This document shows positions 55,968 to 64,000 of a stretch of DNA of 64,000 nt, one piece after another (position 1 is the stretch's first letter; the number at the start of each line of letters is the position of its first letter). Source of the stretch: JAHIKV01 sp963733145 (GTDB lineage: Bacteria; Planctomycetota; Planctomycetia; Pirellulales; Thermoguttaceae); the NCBI GenBank assembly GCA_963733145.1, contig CAVTCJ010000008.1:124001-188000 (forward strand), in the 5' to 3' direction. Made by a program: the position numbers and the translations under genes. A model generated the notes under the pieces. The model saw nothing but the letters and a program-made list of their open reading frames with translations. It made no database searches and was not told the origin of the DNA.

Positions 55968-56832
55968 CTACTTCCGCCTCCGCCAGGCGTAGGCCAGCAG
56001 TCCCAGCAGAACCCGAAGTGAGAAGCGCTAGAGTCGAAGGTTCGGGCACATCCGGCGTGGTGGCATGAGCCATCAGCGTCACGGCGTCTAAAGCCGTGTC
56101 GTAGACCCGAATGTTGTCCAGCGTACCGATCCAGTTCCAGGTGTTAACGCGGGTTAGGCCGGTGCCAATGCACACATCGTATTCCGTCAGTGTTCTGCGG
56201 GTGCTGATCGGACGCGTCTCGGTCGCCAACGTCTGCATGTTCGTGCCGTCGTACACATATAGCGTGAGGTAGTCATTCTGCACGACTCCCGCCACGTAAT
56301 ACCATTGATCCGGAACGATTGCGTCCGTCCCTTCAATACCGCGCCAACCGCTCGGATCGGGGCCAAGAGCGCCGAAGGTAACGTGATTATTATTTACACC
56401 CAGGTACAAGTTCGGCCCACCAAAAGAGCTTTCGGCGTAAAAAAATCGTTGGGCCGTCAAGGTATCGTCCTTTTTGAAGAACCCCTCGATGGTGAAATTG
56501 GTTCTGTTATATGCGGGAAGGTTGTTGATGTCGGTGCTGTACGAATAGGCCCCATCGTATACGCCGTCGAAGTGAACGGCCGTGTTGGCCACTCCCCAGC
56601 GGCCCGTGGTCGATTGGGGAAGGTTGGTATTGGTGCTATTGTACAAATTTTGGTACGTCAAGTTGCGGAGCCCCAGGGTGTCGGCACAAGTCGCGCCGTA
56701 GGGAATGTCAGGGGTTCCCGGGTCGTCCAACTTCCACTCGGCGATCAGGTTGGCACTGCTCCGAGATTGGAGTGCTCCGAGGACCACGACCACAACACAA
56801 ACAGCGAGTACAAGGATTTTACGCGAACTCAT
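55968..56832 (-). CDS. LamG-like PEP-CTERM protein, frameshift in tail
   Basis: Secreted concanavalin-like protein, about 288 residues. ATG 56832 begins MSSRKILVLAVCVVVVVLGA (signal peptide). The LamG-type fold: LIAEWKLDDPGTPDIPYG, AVHFDGVYDGAYSYS, NFTIEGFFKKDDTLTAQRFF, DQWYYVAGVVQNDYLTLYVY and WIGTLDNIRVYDTAL. The sorting tail starts VPEPSTLALLTSG, but the frame then breaks near 56008; in the next frame it completes as GLLAYAWRRRK with TAG at 55968-55970. As read, the protein would end in an unrelated 20-residue tail and lose its exosortase signal. Confidence 0.82.
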
Positions 56833-57065
56833 CTCACACCTCCAGAATTATTAAAGGGGTTTAACACTCTGCTTAATTCGCGGGAACAGAAATCTCCGTC
56901 GATATTGCTTCACAAGCCAAACCAAGTCATCGGTTCATGAAAATACCCTCCTTTCCCTTTCCCTCTTCCTCATGCTGGCCGCGGTTCTTTCCAGGCCTCA
57001 CCCGCACCTGGGGATCGTTGTTGCTCGACCCCGGCGCGTTCTGTACGTCAGCGGTCTTTGAATAC

Positions 57066-58838
57066 TTAACCGACAATTCCTCGAAAGCGCACTGTCATGG
57101 AGTCACAGTTTCCAGTCCCCACCAACAAACGGCTGTTGGTGGAATTCAGCAGCGGGGCAACGGTCGCGAGATCGATCGGACGGCTGACGAAGTCGGCGTG
57201 GAATTCCCCTTGGAAATCGGCGTCCACCGCAAACTTGACCAATCTGCCGTTTTTCCACATGCGAAAACTGTGCCGCCCCGGCTTCAGCGAGCCGTACGGC
57301 GCAACGGCCGAAATATACTTGTTGGTTTTATCGTCGGGAAAGCTGAGACTGCTGTCCGAACCCGGCAAGCAGATCTCCACTTGAGCCCGACCGTTATCAA
57401 CCACGAATGCCAAAACGAGTCCGCAACGGATTTCGTCGAAGTATTTGGCGTTGGGTACGCCGTCTCCGATACCGAAAAACACCTGATGCCGGATGGAAGT
57501 GCTATCGTCCGACGGGTGCAGTTCGACCTGGAACGTCGCCTCAAAGATGAAGTCTCGCCGGCAGAAGTCGGCTTCCACTGTGCGGATGTAACCGCGCGAC
57601 TGCACCCACTCGCGCTCCGGCGGCTCTTCATGCCGGTAGGCAGCCAATCCGTGTTCGATCCGATAGCGCCCCGGCGGTATTTGCTCGAACCCGGGACCAA
57701 GATCGACTCCGTCAAATCGCTCGACGATCCGCTCAGCTTTGCTCAAATCCAAACCAAGCTGGCGGATGAAGCGGTTTGCCCCAGCCGGATCAGACTTAAC
57801 CACTATCCCAGTATTCTTGGTGCAACGGGCGGCTTGCTGGGCATGGAGGATCGTCTGTCCGCTGTTGCTAATCGTGCCGACCTGCCGTATCTTCACCGCG
57901 CCCCGGAAGACGTACGACATGGTGTTGCCGTTTTCGTTGACTTCCACGCCGAACTCGGTTCCTAGATCGGTGACTATCGCCGTGGGGGTACGGACCGAGA
58001 ATTTGGAGATTTCAGATTGGGGTCTTAGCTCTTGGGTCTTAGGTCTTGAGTTCCGACCTCTGGCCTCCGACCTCTTTCCACTGGCCGCTGAAGCGGCCAG
58101 CCCTGTGCTCACGATACGCGCCGTCAGTTTTCCCAGTTTGAGATAGCCGCCGGCGCCGGATTCGACCTGGTATGTGCAGGGCCCTTCGAGAATCACTTTT
58201 GCGCCGGTGTCGTAGGTAATCTCCATCAGCCCGGCGGACAGGGCGTACTTGCGATCCAAGGGGACCGACGAGCCAATATAGGTTTGAGTGCTGGGATCGG
58301 CCCAGCGGCAGTCCTTCATGCCGGTGACGCGGCCGACGAACACCAGTTCCGGTCCGTAGCCCGATGTAGCGGAAGGCTTGGTATTATCGACGGCTTGCCG
58401 TTCGCGGGTAATCGTATAGGCCCAGGCTCCCAGCAACATTACGCCCAAGATTACCGTGGCGACCATGTAGGAGAACACCGGGCCGCCGACGAAATTTCCG
58501 GCTAGCGGATAGTGGCTAGTGGTTAGTGGAGGCAGCGCCGAAGACGGAGAGATAGATGGCCGCGACAGGGGTTCGTGTGAAGCCGAAATTGGCAGTTCCC
58601 GAATCCCGAGCCCCGAGCCCCGAGCCCCGAACCCCGCATCCCCGATTTCTGGCCCCTCGCCCTTCTCCCATTCCAGCAGGGCAAACTGATCCATCAGTTC
58701 GAGATAGACCCGGCGGTTGGCCGCGTCCGCTTCGAGCAGAGCTTGCAGGCGCACGGCGCCGCCGGCGTCGAGGCGATCGTTGACCAACGACCAAACCAGG
58801 TCGGTCAACTCCTCGAATTGCGGCGACGAGCGGGTCAT
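57066..58838 (-). CDS. FecR-domain membrane protein with LamG-like end
   Basis: 590 residues from ATG 58838 (MTRSSPQFEELTDLVWSLVN), overlapping the sigma gene end by 4 bases. Cytoplasmic N-terminus typical of planctomycete FecR anti-sigma proteins (LQALLEADAANRRVYLELMD), a repeat-derived linker (GFGARGSGLGIRELP), one membrane helix (FSYMVATVILGVMLLGAWAY), and a periplasmic FecR domain (GAKVILEGPCTYQVESGAGG, TPTAIVTDLGTEFGVEVNEN). A further translated repeat (SEARGRNSRPKTQ) lies in the FecR domain. The C-terminal third is concanavalin-like (FEATFQVELHPSDDSTSIRH). Presumed to hold the sigma factor inactive and sense an external ligand. Confidence 0.88.
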   Translation of the reverse strand: MTRSSPQFEELTDLVWSLVNDRLDAGGAVRLQALLEADAANRRVYLELMDQFALLEWEKGEGPEIGDAGFGARGSGLGIRELPISASHEPLSRPSISPSSALPPLTTSHYPLAGNFVGGPVFSYMVATVILGVMLLGAWAYTITRERQAVDNTKPSATSGYGPELVFVGRVTGMKDCRWADPSTQTYIGSSVPLDRKYALSAGLMEITYDTGAKVILEGPCTYQVESGAGGYLKLGKLTARIVSTGLAASAASGKRSEARGRNSRPKTQELRPQSEISKFSVRTPTAIVTDLGTEFGVEVNENGNTMSYVFRGAVKIRQVGTISNSGQTILHAQQAARCTKNTGIVVKSDPAGANRFIRQLGLDLSKAERIVERFDGVDLGPGFEQIPPGRYRIEHGLAAYRHEEPPEREWVQSRGYIRTVEADFCRRDFIFEATFQVELHPSDDSTSIRHQVFFGIGDGVPNAKYFDEIRCGLVLAFVVDNGRAQVEICLPGSDSSLSFPDDKTNKYISAVAPYGSLKPGRHSFRMWKNGRLVKFAVDADFQGEFHADFVSRPIDLATVAPLLNSTNSRLLVGTGNCDSMTVRFRGIVG

Positions 58839-59449
58839 TGCGGATCGTCTCCCGGTGGAAAAGGGGACAGGTCCAATTTGCCGGGACGGCCCGAAGGGTG
58901 CTTCGCACAAATTGGACCTGTCCCCTTTTCCACCTCGTGAATTGTATCGTCGATGCAGCGGTGCAACTCGCCGTGAATCCGCCGCAGCGCCTTATAGACG
59001 AAATCGACCGAACGGCCGGTCCGGGCAGCCACACTGGGCACCGTCGCGGCTTCGGTGTAGCGGAGATCGAGCATTTCCCGATCCTCCGCGCGAAGCCGCT
59101 GGTAGCAATTGGCTAAGGCATGGGAGCGGGCCTCGAGCGAGTCGTCCAGCAGCAGCCGGTCGCCCAACAGCGTCTCGGTCAATTCGTCGCTGAACAGCCG
59201 CGGCAGGCGCGACCGCCGCCGGCGGAAGTTGAGCACCTTATAATGGGCAATCTGGAATGCCCAGGCGCGAAAGTCGCTCCCCCGGCGAAACGTGCCGTAC
59301 TTCTCCCACAGCGTGGTGCTCACCTCCTGAAAAAGGTCCTCGGCGTCGGTCTGGTTGGGCACCAAGGCGCGAATGAAGGAGTAGATCCGCCGCGAATAGC
59401 GGGTCAGCAGTCCGACAAACTCTTTGGTGTCGAGGTCGCGATTGCCCAT
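58835..59449 (-). CDS. ECF RNA polymerase sigma factor
   Basis: 204 residues from ATG 59449. Region 2: YSRRIYSFIRALVPNQTDAE, DLFQEVSTTLWEKYGTFRRG, FRAWAFQIAHYKVLNFRRRR. Region 4: EDREMLDLRYTEAATVPSVA and ARTGRSVDFVYKALRRIHGE. The last 30 residues (EKGTGPICAKHPSGRPGKLD and on) are the translation of a ggggacaggtcc palindrome at 58857-58934 and are not part of the fold. Probably redirects polymerase to the downstream FecR-LamG-DUF1559 genes. This group of sigma factors is specific to planctomycetes and related phyla. Confidence 0.92.
   Translation of the reverse strand: MGNRDLDTKEFVGLLTRYSRRIYSFIRALVPNQTDAEDLFQEVSTTLWEKYGTFRRGSDFRAWAFQIAHYKVLNFRRRRSRLPRLFSDELTETLLGDRLLLDDSLEARSHALANCYQRLRAEDREMLDLRYTEAATVPSVAARTGRSVDFVYKALRRIHGELHRCIDDTIHEVEKGTGPICAKHPSGRPGKLDLSPFPPGDDPQ
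58857..58934. repeat. aaaaggggacaggtccaatttg palindrome in the sigma/FecR overlap
   Basis: Arms ggaaaaggggacaggtccaa and its complement ttggacctgtccccttttcc around gccgggacggcccg. It is translated as the C-terminus of the sigma factor and lies just upstream of the FecR start. Confidence 0.9.
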
Positions 59450-59847
59450 CGGATAACCAGTGTCGGGATTTCTAAATTTCGGCGGGTCGAAGCACTGTCA
59501 TCCTGAGCGCAGCGAAGGATCTCCTTGGCCGCCGAGATCCGTCGCTGCGCCTCAGGATGCCCCTTTGCGACGCGGCAGCGCGGCCCCGGCCAATCCCAGG
59601 CCGCCTTCCTCTAGTGTATGTGAGAAGGCCGATCTTTTGTGCGGAAAAAGTTTTGGCCGGAGGGGAGAACGAGACGGATTACGTCCGTAATCCGTTATGC
59701 CGCCGAGAGATAAGGAAAAAACGCGTTTGGCGCCAACGTCTTTCGCGCTTCTGCGTCACTGCGGGACGGACAAGAGCCTCCGCTACAGACGGATAGGTGT
59801 TTCGGCCCAATTGACGGACAATCGGGTGAGACAATACAATGACTCCC
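59450..59847. repeat. Intergenic region with gtcatcctgagcgcagcg palindrome
   Basis: 59495-59556 holds a divergent copy of the dispersed palindrome (gtcatcctgagcgcagcgaa; arm gctgcgcctcaggatg). The rest (59560-59830) has no gene. A tacaat box at 59835-59840 lies 8 bases before ATG 59848, again a near-leaderless arrangement for the malic enzyme. Confidence 0.6.
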
Positions 59848-61035
59848 ATGAGCACGAAAGACCTCGAATCGGACCAGACGGATCGGATCATCGAGTTGCA
59901 CCGCGGCGGCAAGATCGAGGTCTGCCTGAAGACCCCGCTGCGGACGCGGGAAGACCTGTCGATGGCCTACACCCCCGGGGTTGCCCGGGCGTGCATGGCC
60001 GTCCATGCCGACCCCGCGCGGAGTTTCGAGTTGACGATTCGGCGGAACACCGTGGCGGTCGTCTCCGACGGCTCCGCCGTGCTGGGGCTGGGCAACATCG
60101 GCCCCGAGGCCGCCATGCCGGTGATGGAGGGGAAGTGCATGTTGTTCAAGGCCTTCGCCGGCGTGGACGCCTTTCCAATCTGCCTCGCCACCCAGGACGT
60201 CGACGAGTTGGTCCGCACGTGTACCTACTTGGCCCCGACGTTCGGCGGCATCAATCTCGAGGACATCTCCTCGCCGCGCTGCGTGGACGTCGAGCAGCAG
60301 CTTATCGAGCGGCTGGAGATACCCGTCTTTCACGACGACCAGCACGGCACGGCAGTGGTGGTGCTGGCGGCGCTGCGGAACGCCTTGAAGATCGTCGGCA
60401 AACAACTGGCGGACATCCGCGTGGCAATCAGCGGGGCGGGCGCGGCGGGCGCGGCCGTCGCTCGGCTGCTGCAATCGGTGGGCTGCCGGCAGATCGTGCT
60501 CTGCGACCGCAAAGGGGCAATCAACCGCAGCCGCACGCCGGACGGCAACAAGGTGAAACTCTGGATTGCCGAAAACACCAATCCCGAAAACATCTCCGGC
60601 ACGCTGGCCGACGCGGTCCGCGGCGCCGACGTGTTTATCGGCGTCTCCGGCCCCGGTCTGTTGAAGGCCGAAGACGTGCGGCGGATGGCCGCCGACGCGG
60701 TGGTCTTCGCCCTGGCCAATCCCGACCCGGAGATCGACCCGCAGGCCGCGCTCCCCTACGCGCGGGTCGTGGCCACCGGCCGGTCCGACTATCCGAACCA
60801 GATCAACAACGTGCTCTGTTTCCCGGGTTTGTTCCGCGGGATGTTGGACGTCCGCGCCCGGCGCGTGACGGAATCGATGAAAATCGCGGCGGCGACGGCG
60901 ATCGCCGAGGTGATTCCCGAGAACGAGCTTCGCCCGGATTGCATCGTTCCCAGCGTGTTCGACCCGCGGGTGGCGACGGGCGTGGCCCGGGCCGTGGCCC
61001 AAGCGGCCCGCGAGGCGGGCGTGGCCTCCATCTGA
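59848..61035 (+). CDS. NAD(P)-dependent malic enzyme
   Basis: Oxidative decarboxylation of malate to pyruvate. 395 residues from ATG 59848 (MSTKDLESDQTDRIIELHRG); a second ATG at 59839 is in frame, but a -10-like box fits the former better. Motifs: RTREDLSMAYTPGVARACMA (Tyr general acid), VSDGSAVLGLGNIGPEAAMP, VMEGKCMLFKAFAGVDAFPI (catalytic Lys), FHDDQHGTAVVVLAALRNAL (metal ligands) and ISGAGAAGAAVARLL (nucleotide-binding). It is the short bacterial form without a phosphotransacetylase domain. Confidence 0.95.
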   Translation: MSTKDLESDQTDRIIELHRGGKIEVCLKTPLRTREDLSMAYTPGVARACMAVHADPARSFELTIRRNTVAVVSDGSAVLGLGNIGPEAAMPVMEGKCMLFKAFAGVDAFPICLATQDVDELVRTCTYLAPTFGGINLEDISSPRCVDVEQQLIERLEIPVFHDDQHGTAVVVLAALRNALKIVGKQLADIRVAISGAGAAGAAVARLLQSVGCRQIVLCDRKGAINRSRTPDGNKVKLWIAENTNPENISGTLADAVRGADVFIGVSGPGLLKAEDVRRMAADAVVFALANPDPEIDPQAALPYARVVATGRSDYPNQINNVLCFPGLFRGMLDVRARRVTESMKIAAATAIAEVIPENELRPDCIVPSVFDPRVATGVARAVAQAAREAGVASI

Positions 61036-61135
61036 TCATCAAGCCGCGACCGGTGGTCGTGCTCTGGCGCTGGCGTAACGCATGACGCTACGCACAATCG
61101 GCGCGACCAACGGTCGCGGCTTTATGATTCGTAGA
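61036..61135. terminator. Inverted repeat downstream of malic enzyme
   Basis: gccgcgaccggtggtcg (61041) and cgaccaacggtcgcggc (61105) with an inner tggcgtaacgcatgacgcta pair, then tttatga. Could terminate the malic enzyme transcript; may also be another dispersed repeat. From 61135 to 61239 no further feature is seen. Confidence 0.4.
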
Positions 61136-61239
61136 ATACCATTTTTCGCATAAATCCATGCTGTTGTCATTTTGACTCTTGTGCTTTATCATATTCACAT
61201 CGTCAGAACGTCAATATCCACGTCGACGCTACGGTTCAC

Positions 61240-63207
61240 ATGCAATCCAAAACGCGACACTCTTCGGACTTCACGACAATCGACACCCACCTGCCGGTGG
61301 ATCCGGCGCTGCTGCCGGCGCTCGCGGAATTGTTCCGGTTGGCCGCTGAGAGCGAGGACGCCGCCACGCTGCTGCGGGGGGCATTGCCTGTTCTGCCGGA
61401 AACGATCGACGCGGACTACATCGCCCTGGCGGCAGCGCTGGCCGGACGCTGGTCGGTTGCGGCCGAGGCGGGCAAACCCAAGCCCTTGCCGGTCGATTTG
61501 CTGGCCGACGCGCTCGATCGAGAGAGCATCGCCTCGGCCTCGGGGTGGATAGCCCTGCCGATGACGTTTCAAACGGAAGAAAGCGCGGCGCTGGTCTTCC
61601 ATCTTTCGCAAGCCGAGGACTCCCCGGCAGCCGAGGCGGCGCTCGAGCGGCTCGCGCCGTTTTTCCGTCGGGCCTTCGACGGCGTTCGCCGCCGCGCGGA
61701 CGACCATCGCCGGCTGCGGCGGCTGGAGGCCGTGTTGGAAATCGCCGCCCAATGGAACCAGGCTCATGAAGTGGAACCGCTGCTCGTCCAGATGGCGGAA
61801 GCGGCGACGCGGCTGCTGCGCGCCGACAGGGCCAGCATCTTCCTATGGGACAAGCCGAACCATATCCTCGTCGGCCGGCCGGCCCTGGGCGCGCCGGACG
61901 GCGAACTCCGCATCCGCGACGACAGCGGCGTCGTGGGCGAGGTAATCCGCACCGGACAGCCCCGGCGGGTGGACGCCGGCAGCGAACCGGAGGCCGTCGA
62001 CCGCCGCGTCGACGAACAGCTCCGCTACCAGACGCGCACGCTGCTGTGCGTTCCCATGCGCGGCCGGTCGGGCGAACTGTTCGGCGCCTTCGAGTTGATC
62101 AACAAGCGGGAAGGGACGTTTACCGGAGATGACGAGGAGGCGCTGGGCGAGTTGGCGGCGCACGCGGCCGTGGCCCTGGAAAACGCCCAGGACCGGCAGC
62201 AACTGCTCGCCGCCAACCGCAGCATCGCCAAGGAAGCGGCGGAGAAGGTGCTGCTGATCGGCCGAAGTCCCGCCATCGAGGCGCTCCGCTCGATCATCGG
62301 CCGCGTGGCCGACACCGATCTGGCCGTGCTGATCCTGGGCGAAAACGGGACGGGCAAGGAAGTCGTCGCCCAATCGATCCATTACCTCAGCCGCCGCCGC
62401 GAGCAGCCGTTTGTGGCGGTCAATTGCGCGGCCATCCCCGAGAGCCTGGCCGAAAGCGAACTTTTCGGACACGAGAAGGGGGCCTTCACCGACGCCCGCG
62501 AGGCCCGCGCCGGAAAGTTCGAGTTGGCTGCCGGCGGAACCCTCTTCCTCGACGAGATCGGCGATCTAAGCCTCGCCTGTCAGGCAAAGCTGTTGCGGGT
62601 GATCGAGGAGCGGGTGTTGGTCCGCGTGGGCGGCTCGATCCCCATTCACACCGACGTGCGATTGCTGGCCGCTACGAATCAGGACCTGGCCGAGATGGTC
62701 CGCGGGAAGCGCTTCCGCGAGGACCTCTATTTCCGCCTGAACGTGGTCGCGGTCGAGCTGCCGCCGCTACGGGAACGGGGCGAGGACGTGCTTCTGCTGG
62801 TCGAGCATTTCCTGGGCGATTTCTGCCGCCGCGCCCGCCGCAAGACGCCCAAGCTGTCGCCCGCCGCGAAAAAACGCTTGTTGGAGCATCCCTGGCCGGG
62901 CAACGTCCGCGAGTTGCGGAACCTTATGGAGCGGCTGGCGTATCTCTCGACCGACGACCGCATCGAGGCCGAGGACCTGGCCTTCATCCTTTCGCCCCGC
63001 GGCCGGTTGCCGGCGGCGGCCGACTTTGACCGGACGTTGGCCGAGGCCACGACGCGATTTCAGCGGGAGCACATCCTCCGGCAGATCAGCCGGAGCGGGG
63101 GGAACATGAGCCTGGCCGCCGACCGCTTGGGCCTGCATCGCTCGAACCTCTACCGAAAAATGCGGCAACTGGAGATGGAAACCGGCTCCTTTCTAAAGCG
63201 CGATTGA
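61240..63207 (+). CDS. Sigma54-dependent activator with GAF domain and Fis HTH
   Basis: 655 residues. N-terminal variable part, then a GAF domain (about 165-325: LLVQMAEAATRLLRADRASI, TRTLLCVPMRGRSGELFGAF). AAA+ domain: Walker A LGENGTGKEVVAQSIH near 366, ESELFGHEKGAFTDAREARA near 408, Walker B GGTLFLDEIGDLSLACQAKL, and RFREDLYFRLNVVAVELPPL. The sigma54 contact loop is GAFTDA instead of GAFTGA. C-terminal Fis-type HTH (SGGNMSLAADRLGLHRSNLY). Binds a small ligand and drives sigma54 promoters; target genes are not evident here. The start ATG 61240 has no clear ribosome site. Confidence 0.93.
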   Translation: MQSKTRHSSDFTTIDTHLPVDPALLPALAELFRLAAESEDAATLLRGALPVLPETIDADYIALAAALAGRWSVAAEAGKPKPLPVDLLADALDRESIASASGWIALPMTFQTEESAALVFHLSQAEDSPAAEAALERLAPFFRRAFDGVRRRADDHRRLRRLEAVLEIAAQWNQAHEVEPLLVQMAEAATRLLRADRASIFLWDKPNHILVGRPALGAPDGELRIRDDSGVVGEVIRTGQPRRVDAGSEPEAVDRRVDEQLRYQTRTLLCVPMRGRSGELFGAFELINKREGTFTGDDEEALGELAAHAAVALENAQDRQQLLAANRSIAKEAAEKVLLIGRSPAIEALRSIIGRVADTDLAVLILGENGTGKEVVAQSIHYLSRRREQPFVAVNCAAIPESLAESELFGHEKGAFTDAREARAGKFELAAGGTLFLDEIGDLSLACQAKLLRVIEERVLVRVGGSIPIHTDVRLLAATNQDLAEMVRGKRFREDLYFRLNVVAVELPPLRERGEDVLLLVEHFLGDFCRRARRKTPKLSPAAKKRLLEHPWPGNVRELRNLMERLAYLSTDDRIEAEDLAFILSPRGRLPAAADFDRTLAEATTRFQREHILRQISRSGGNMSLAADRLGLHRSNLYRKMRQLEMETGSFLKRD

Positions 63208-63357
63208 CGGGGAACGCCCGTTAGGGGCTGATGTGGAAACGATTGGGCACTATTACGATAATTGATCTTGTCCGCCCCTCCAACCAAGGGCAAGTGTGTC
63301 CGAACCGGCCGGGAAGTTTGCAGATGCGAAAACGCGGCGGCGATCACCAGGCGGAGA

Positions 63358-64000
63358 TCAAGGCCGGCGCCGGTAGTCGAAGCCGTCAACGCCGAGTTTC
63401 AGCCGAAAGACGGCCTCTTTGGCGGCGACGGTCGTGTACAAATAGCCGCCGTGGAAGTGGCAGTTGGTCGCCCGCGTGCCGCCGGCGCCGTATTGGCGGA
63501 GCAGCTTGCCGGATGGGACATCGACCACGTTGATGACCGCGCCGGTCCACATGGCCACGTAGAGCCGGCCGGCGGAGTCGAAGATCATGCCGTCCGGCAC
63601 GAAGGGACCGCCGATGATCTCGCCTACGGTCTTTTTCGGAAAGTCGATCAACGTGCGGCGGTTTGCCGCGCCGCCGTCGGGCGTCAGATCGTAGATCAGC
63701 ACGCGGTTGTGGCCGCTCTCGGCCAGGCAAAGCCGCTTCTGATCGGGCCTGACCGCCAGGCCATTGGGGAACGCCAGGCCCGTGTCGAGCCTCTTCAGCG
63801 CGCCGGTCTTGGCGTCAATGCGGTAGATCGAGCCGGTCGGCTTCTCGGCGCTGGACGAGCCGGGATCGGAAAAGTAGACGTTGCCGGCCAGATCGAGGGC
63901 CACGTCGTTCGGGGCGTCGAGCGGCTTGGTCTCGAACCGGTCGGCCAGCACTTCGATCTTCGGCTGCTTGCCGTCCGGCTGGGCGGTGATTCGCAGCACG
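63358..64000 (-). CDS. SMP-30/gluconolactonase-like protein, 5' end outside window
   Basis: The last ~213 residues of a six-bladed propeller protein whose start lies beyond the right edge. Features: LDAPNDVALDLAGNVYFSDP (metal-binding Asn/Asp), GLAFPNGLAVRPDQKRLCLA (Asn ligand), FVPDGMIFDSAGRLYVAMWT (Asp ligand) and a final blade with GGYLYTTVAAKEAVFRLKL. Members hydrolyse sugar lactones. The C-terminus overlaps nothing; 150 bp separate it from the sigma54 activator stop. Confidence 0.85.
   Translation of the reverse strand, partial: VLRITAQPDGKQPKIEVLADRFETKPLDAPNDVALDLAGNVYFSDPGSSSAEKPTGSIYRIDAKTGALKRLDTGLAFPNGLAVRPDQKRLCLAESGHNRVLIYDLTPDGGAANRRTLIDFPKKTVGEIIGGPFVPDGMIFDSAGRLYVAMWTGAVINVVDVPSGKLLRQYGAGGTRATNCHFHGGYLYTTVAAKEAVFRLKLGVDGFDYRRRP

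Overview
The window looks like a chromosomal piece of a planctomycete, probably Pirellulales-like. It has high GC and carries a sulfatase, DUF1080 and DUF1559 pseudopilin-like proteins, PEP-CTERM proteins, an ECF sigma/FecR pair, a small Cys-rich lipoprotein ending in a NNPPSIGP-type tail, LpxB (so a lipid-A outer membrane), and many short intergenic palindromic repeats. The assignment is inferred from gene content only; there is no rRNA or other phylogenetic marker here.

Layout. 1-2.4 kb: a duplicated gene end around a T15A28 tract, then a frameshifted sulfatase. 2.7-6.3 kb: an IS island in which an ISKra4-like element (2777-4331, 8-bp target duplication) and an IS701-like element (4746-6278, 4-bp target duplication CTAA) sit at the two ends of one low-GC unknown gene. 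6.3-12 kb: repeats, a peptidoglycan-binding/HELGH protein, a formylglycine-generating-enzyme-like protein without the expected cysteines, a DUF4347/CHAT-like protein and a K+ channel. 12-16.5 kb: an RND efflux pump and its adaptor, heavily frameshifted. 17-20 kb: MetE-like methyltransferase, queC, queD. 20-24.7 kb: small membrane protein, clpX, SGNH hydrolase, DUF1080, PEP-CTERM protein. 25-29.2 kb: DUF2339-DUF3999 membrane pair. 29.2-35.8 kb: KAS III-like synthase, glutamine amidotransferase-like hydrolase, membrane-fused spermidine-synthase-like protein, nucleoside hydrolase. 36.3-39.8 kb: housekeeping translation and replication cluster rplY(ctc)-pth-rpsF-ssb-rplI-trmL. 39.8-41.4 kb: degraded accessory genes, an IS66 end, tRNA-Arg and a 30-residue lysine-rich peptide gene. 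41.5-44.8 kb: M50 protease, lpxB, CYTH protein. 45-49 kb: thioredoxin-like protein, CtpA-type protease, AmmeMemoRadiSam radical SAM enzyme, trmO. 49-53.3 kb: PEP-CTERM protein, phosphoesterase, lipoprotein, ribD. 53.5-59.5 kb: a minus-strand cassette of ECF sigma, FecR, secreted LamG/PEP-CTERM protein and two pseudopilin-like proteins. 59.8-64 kb: malic enzyme, GAF-sigma54 activator and a partial SMP-30-like protein.

Two themes run through the window. First, intergenic space is packed with at least ten families of short palindromic elements. One is inserted precisely inside another (7162-7414), and several have entered coding sequence and are translated as linkers (KAS III, CtpA, DUF2339 protein, FecR, sigma tail). 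Second, many genes carry single-base frameshifts although their protein motifs are intact, including the essential ssb. That pattern suggests consensus indel errors in the assembly for at least part of them, so frameshifted entries are given over their full reconstructed extent. No CRISPR array, prophage or rRNA was seen.
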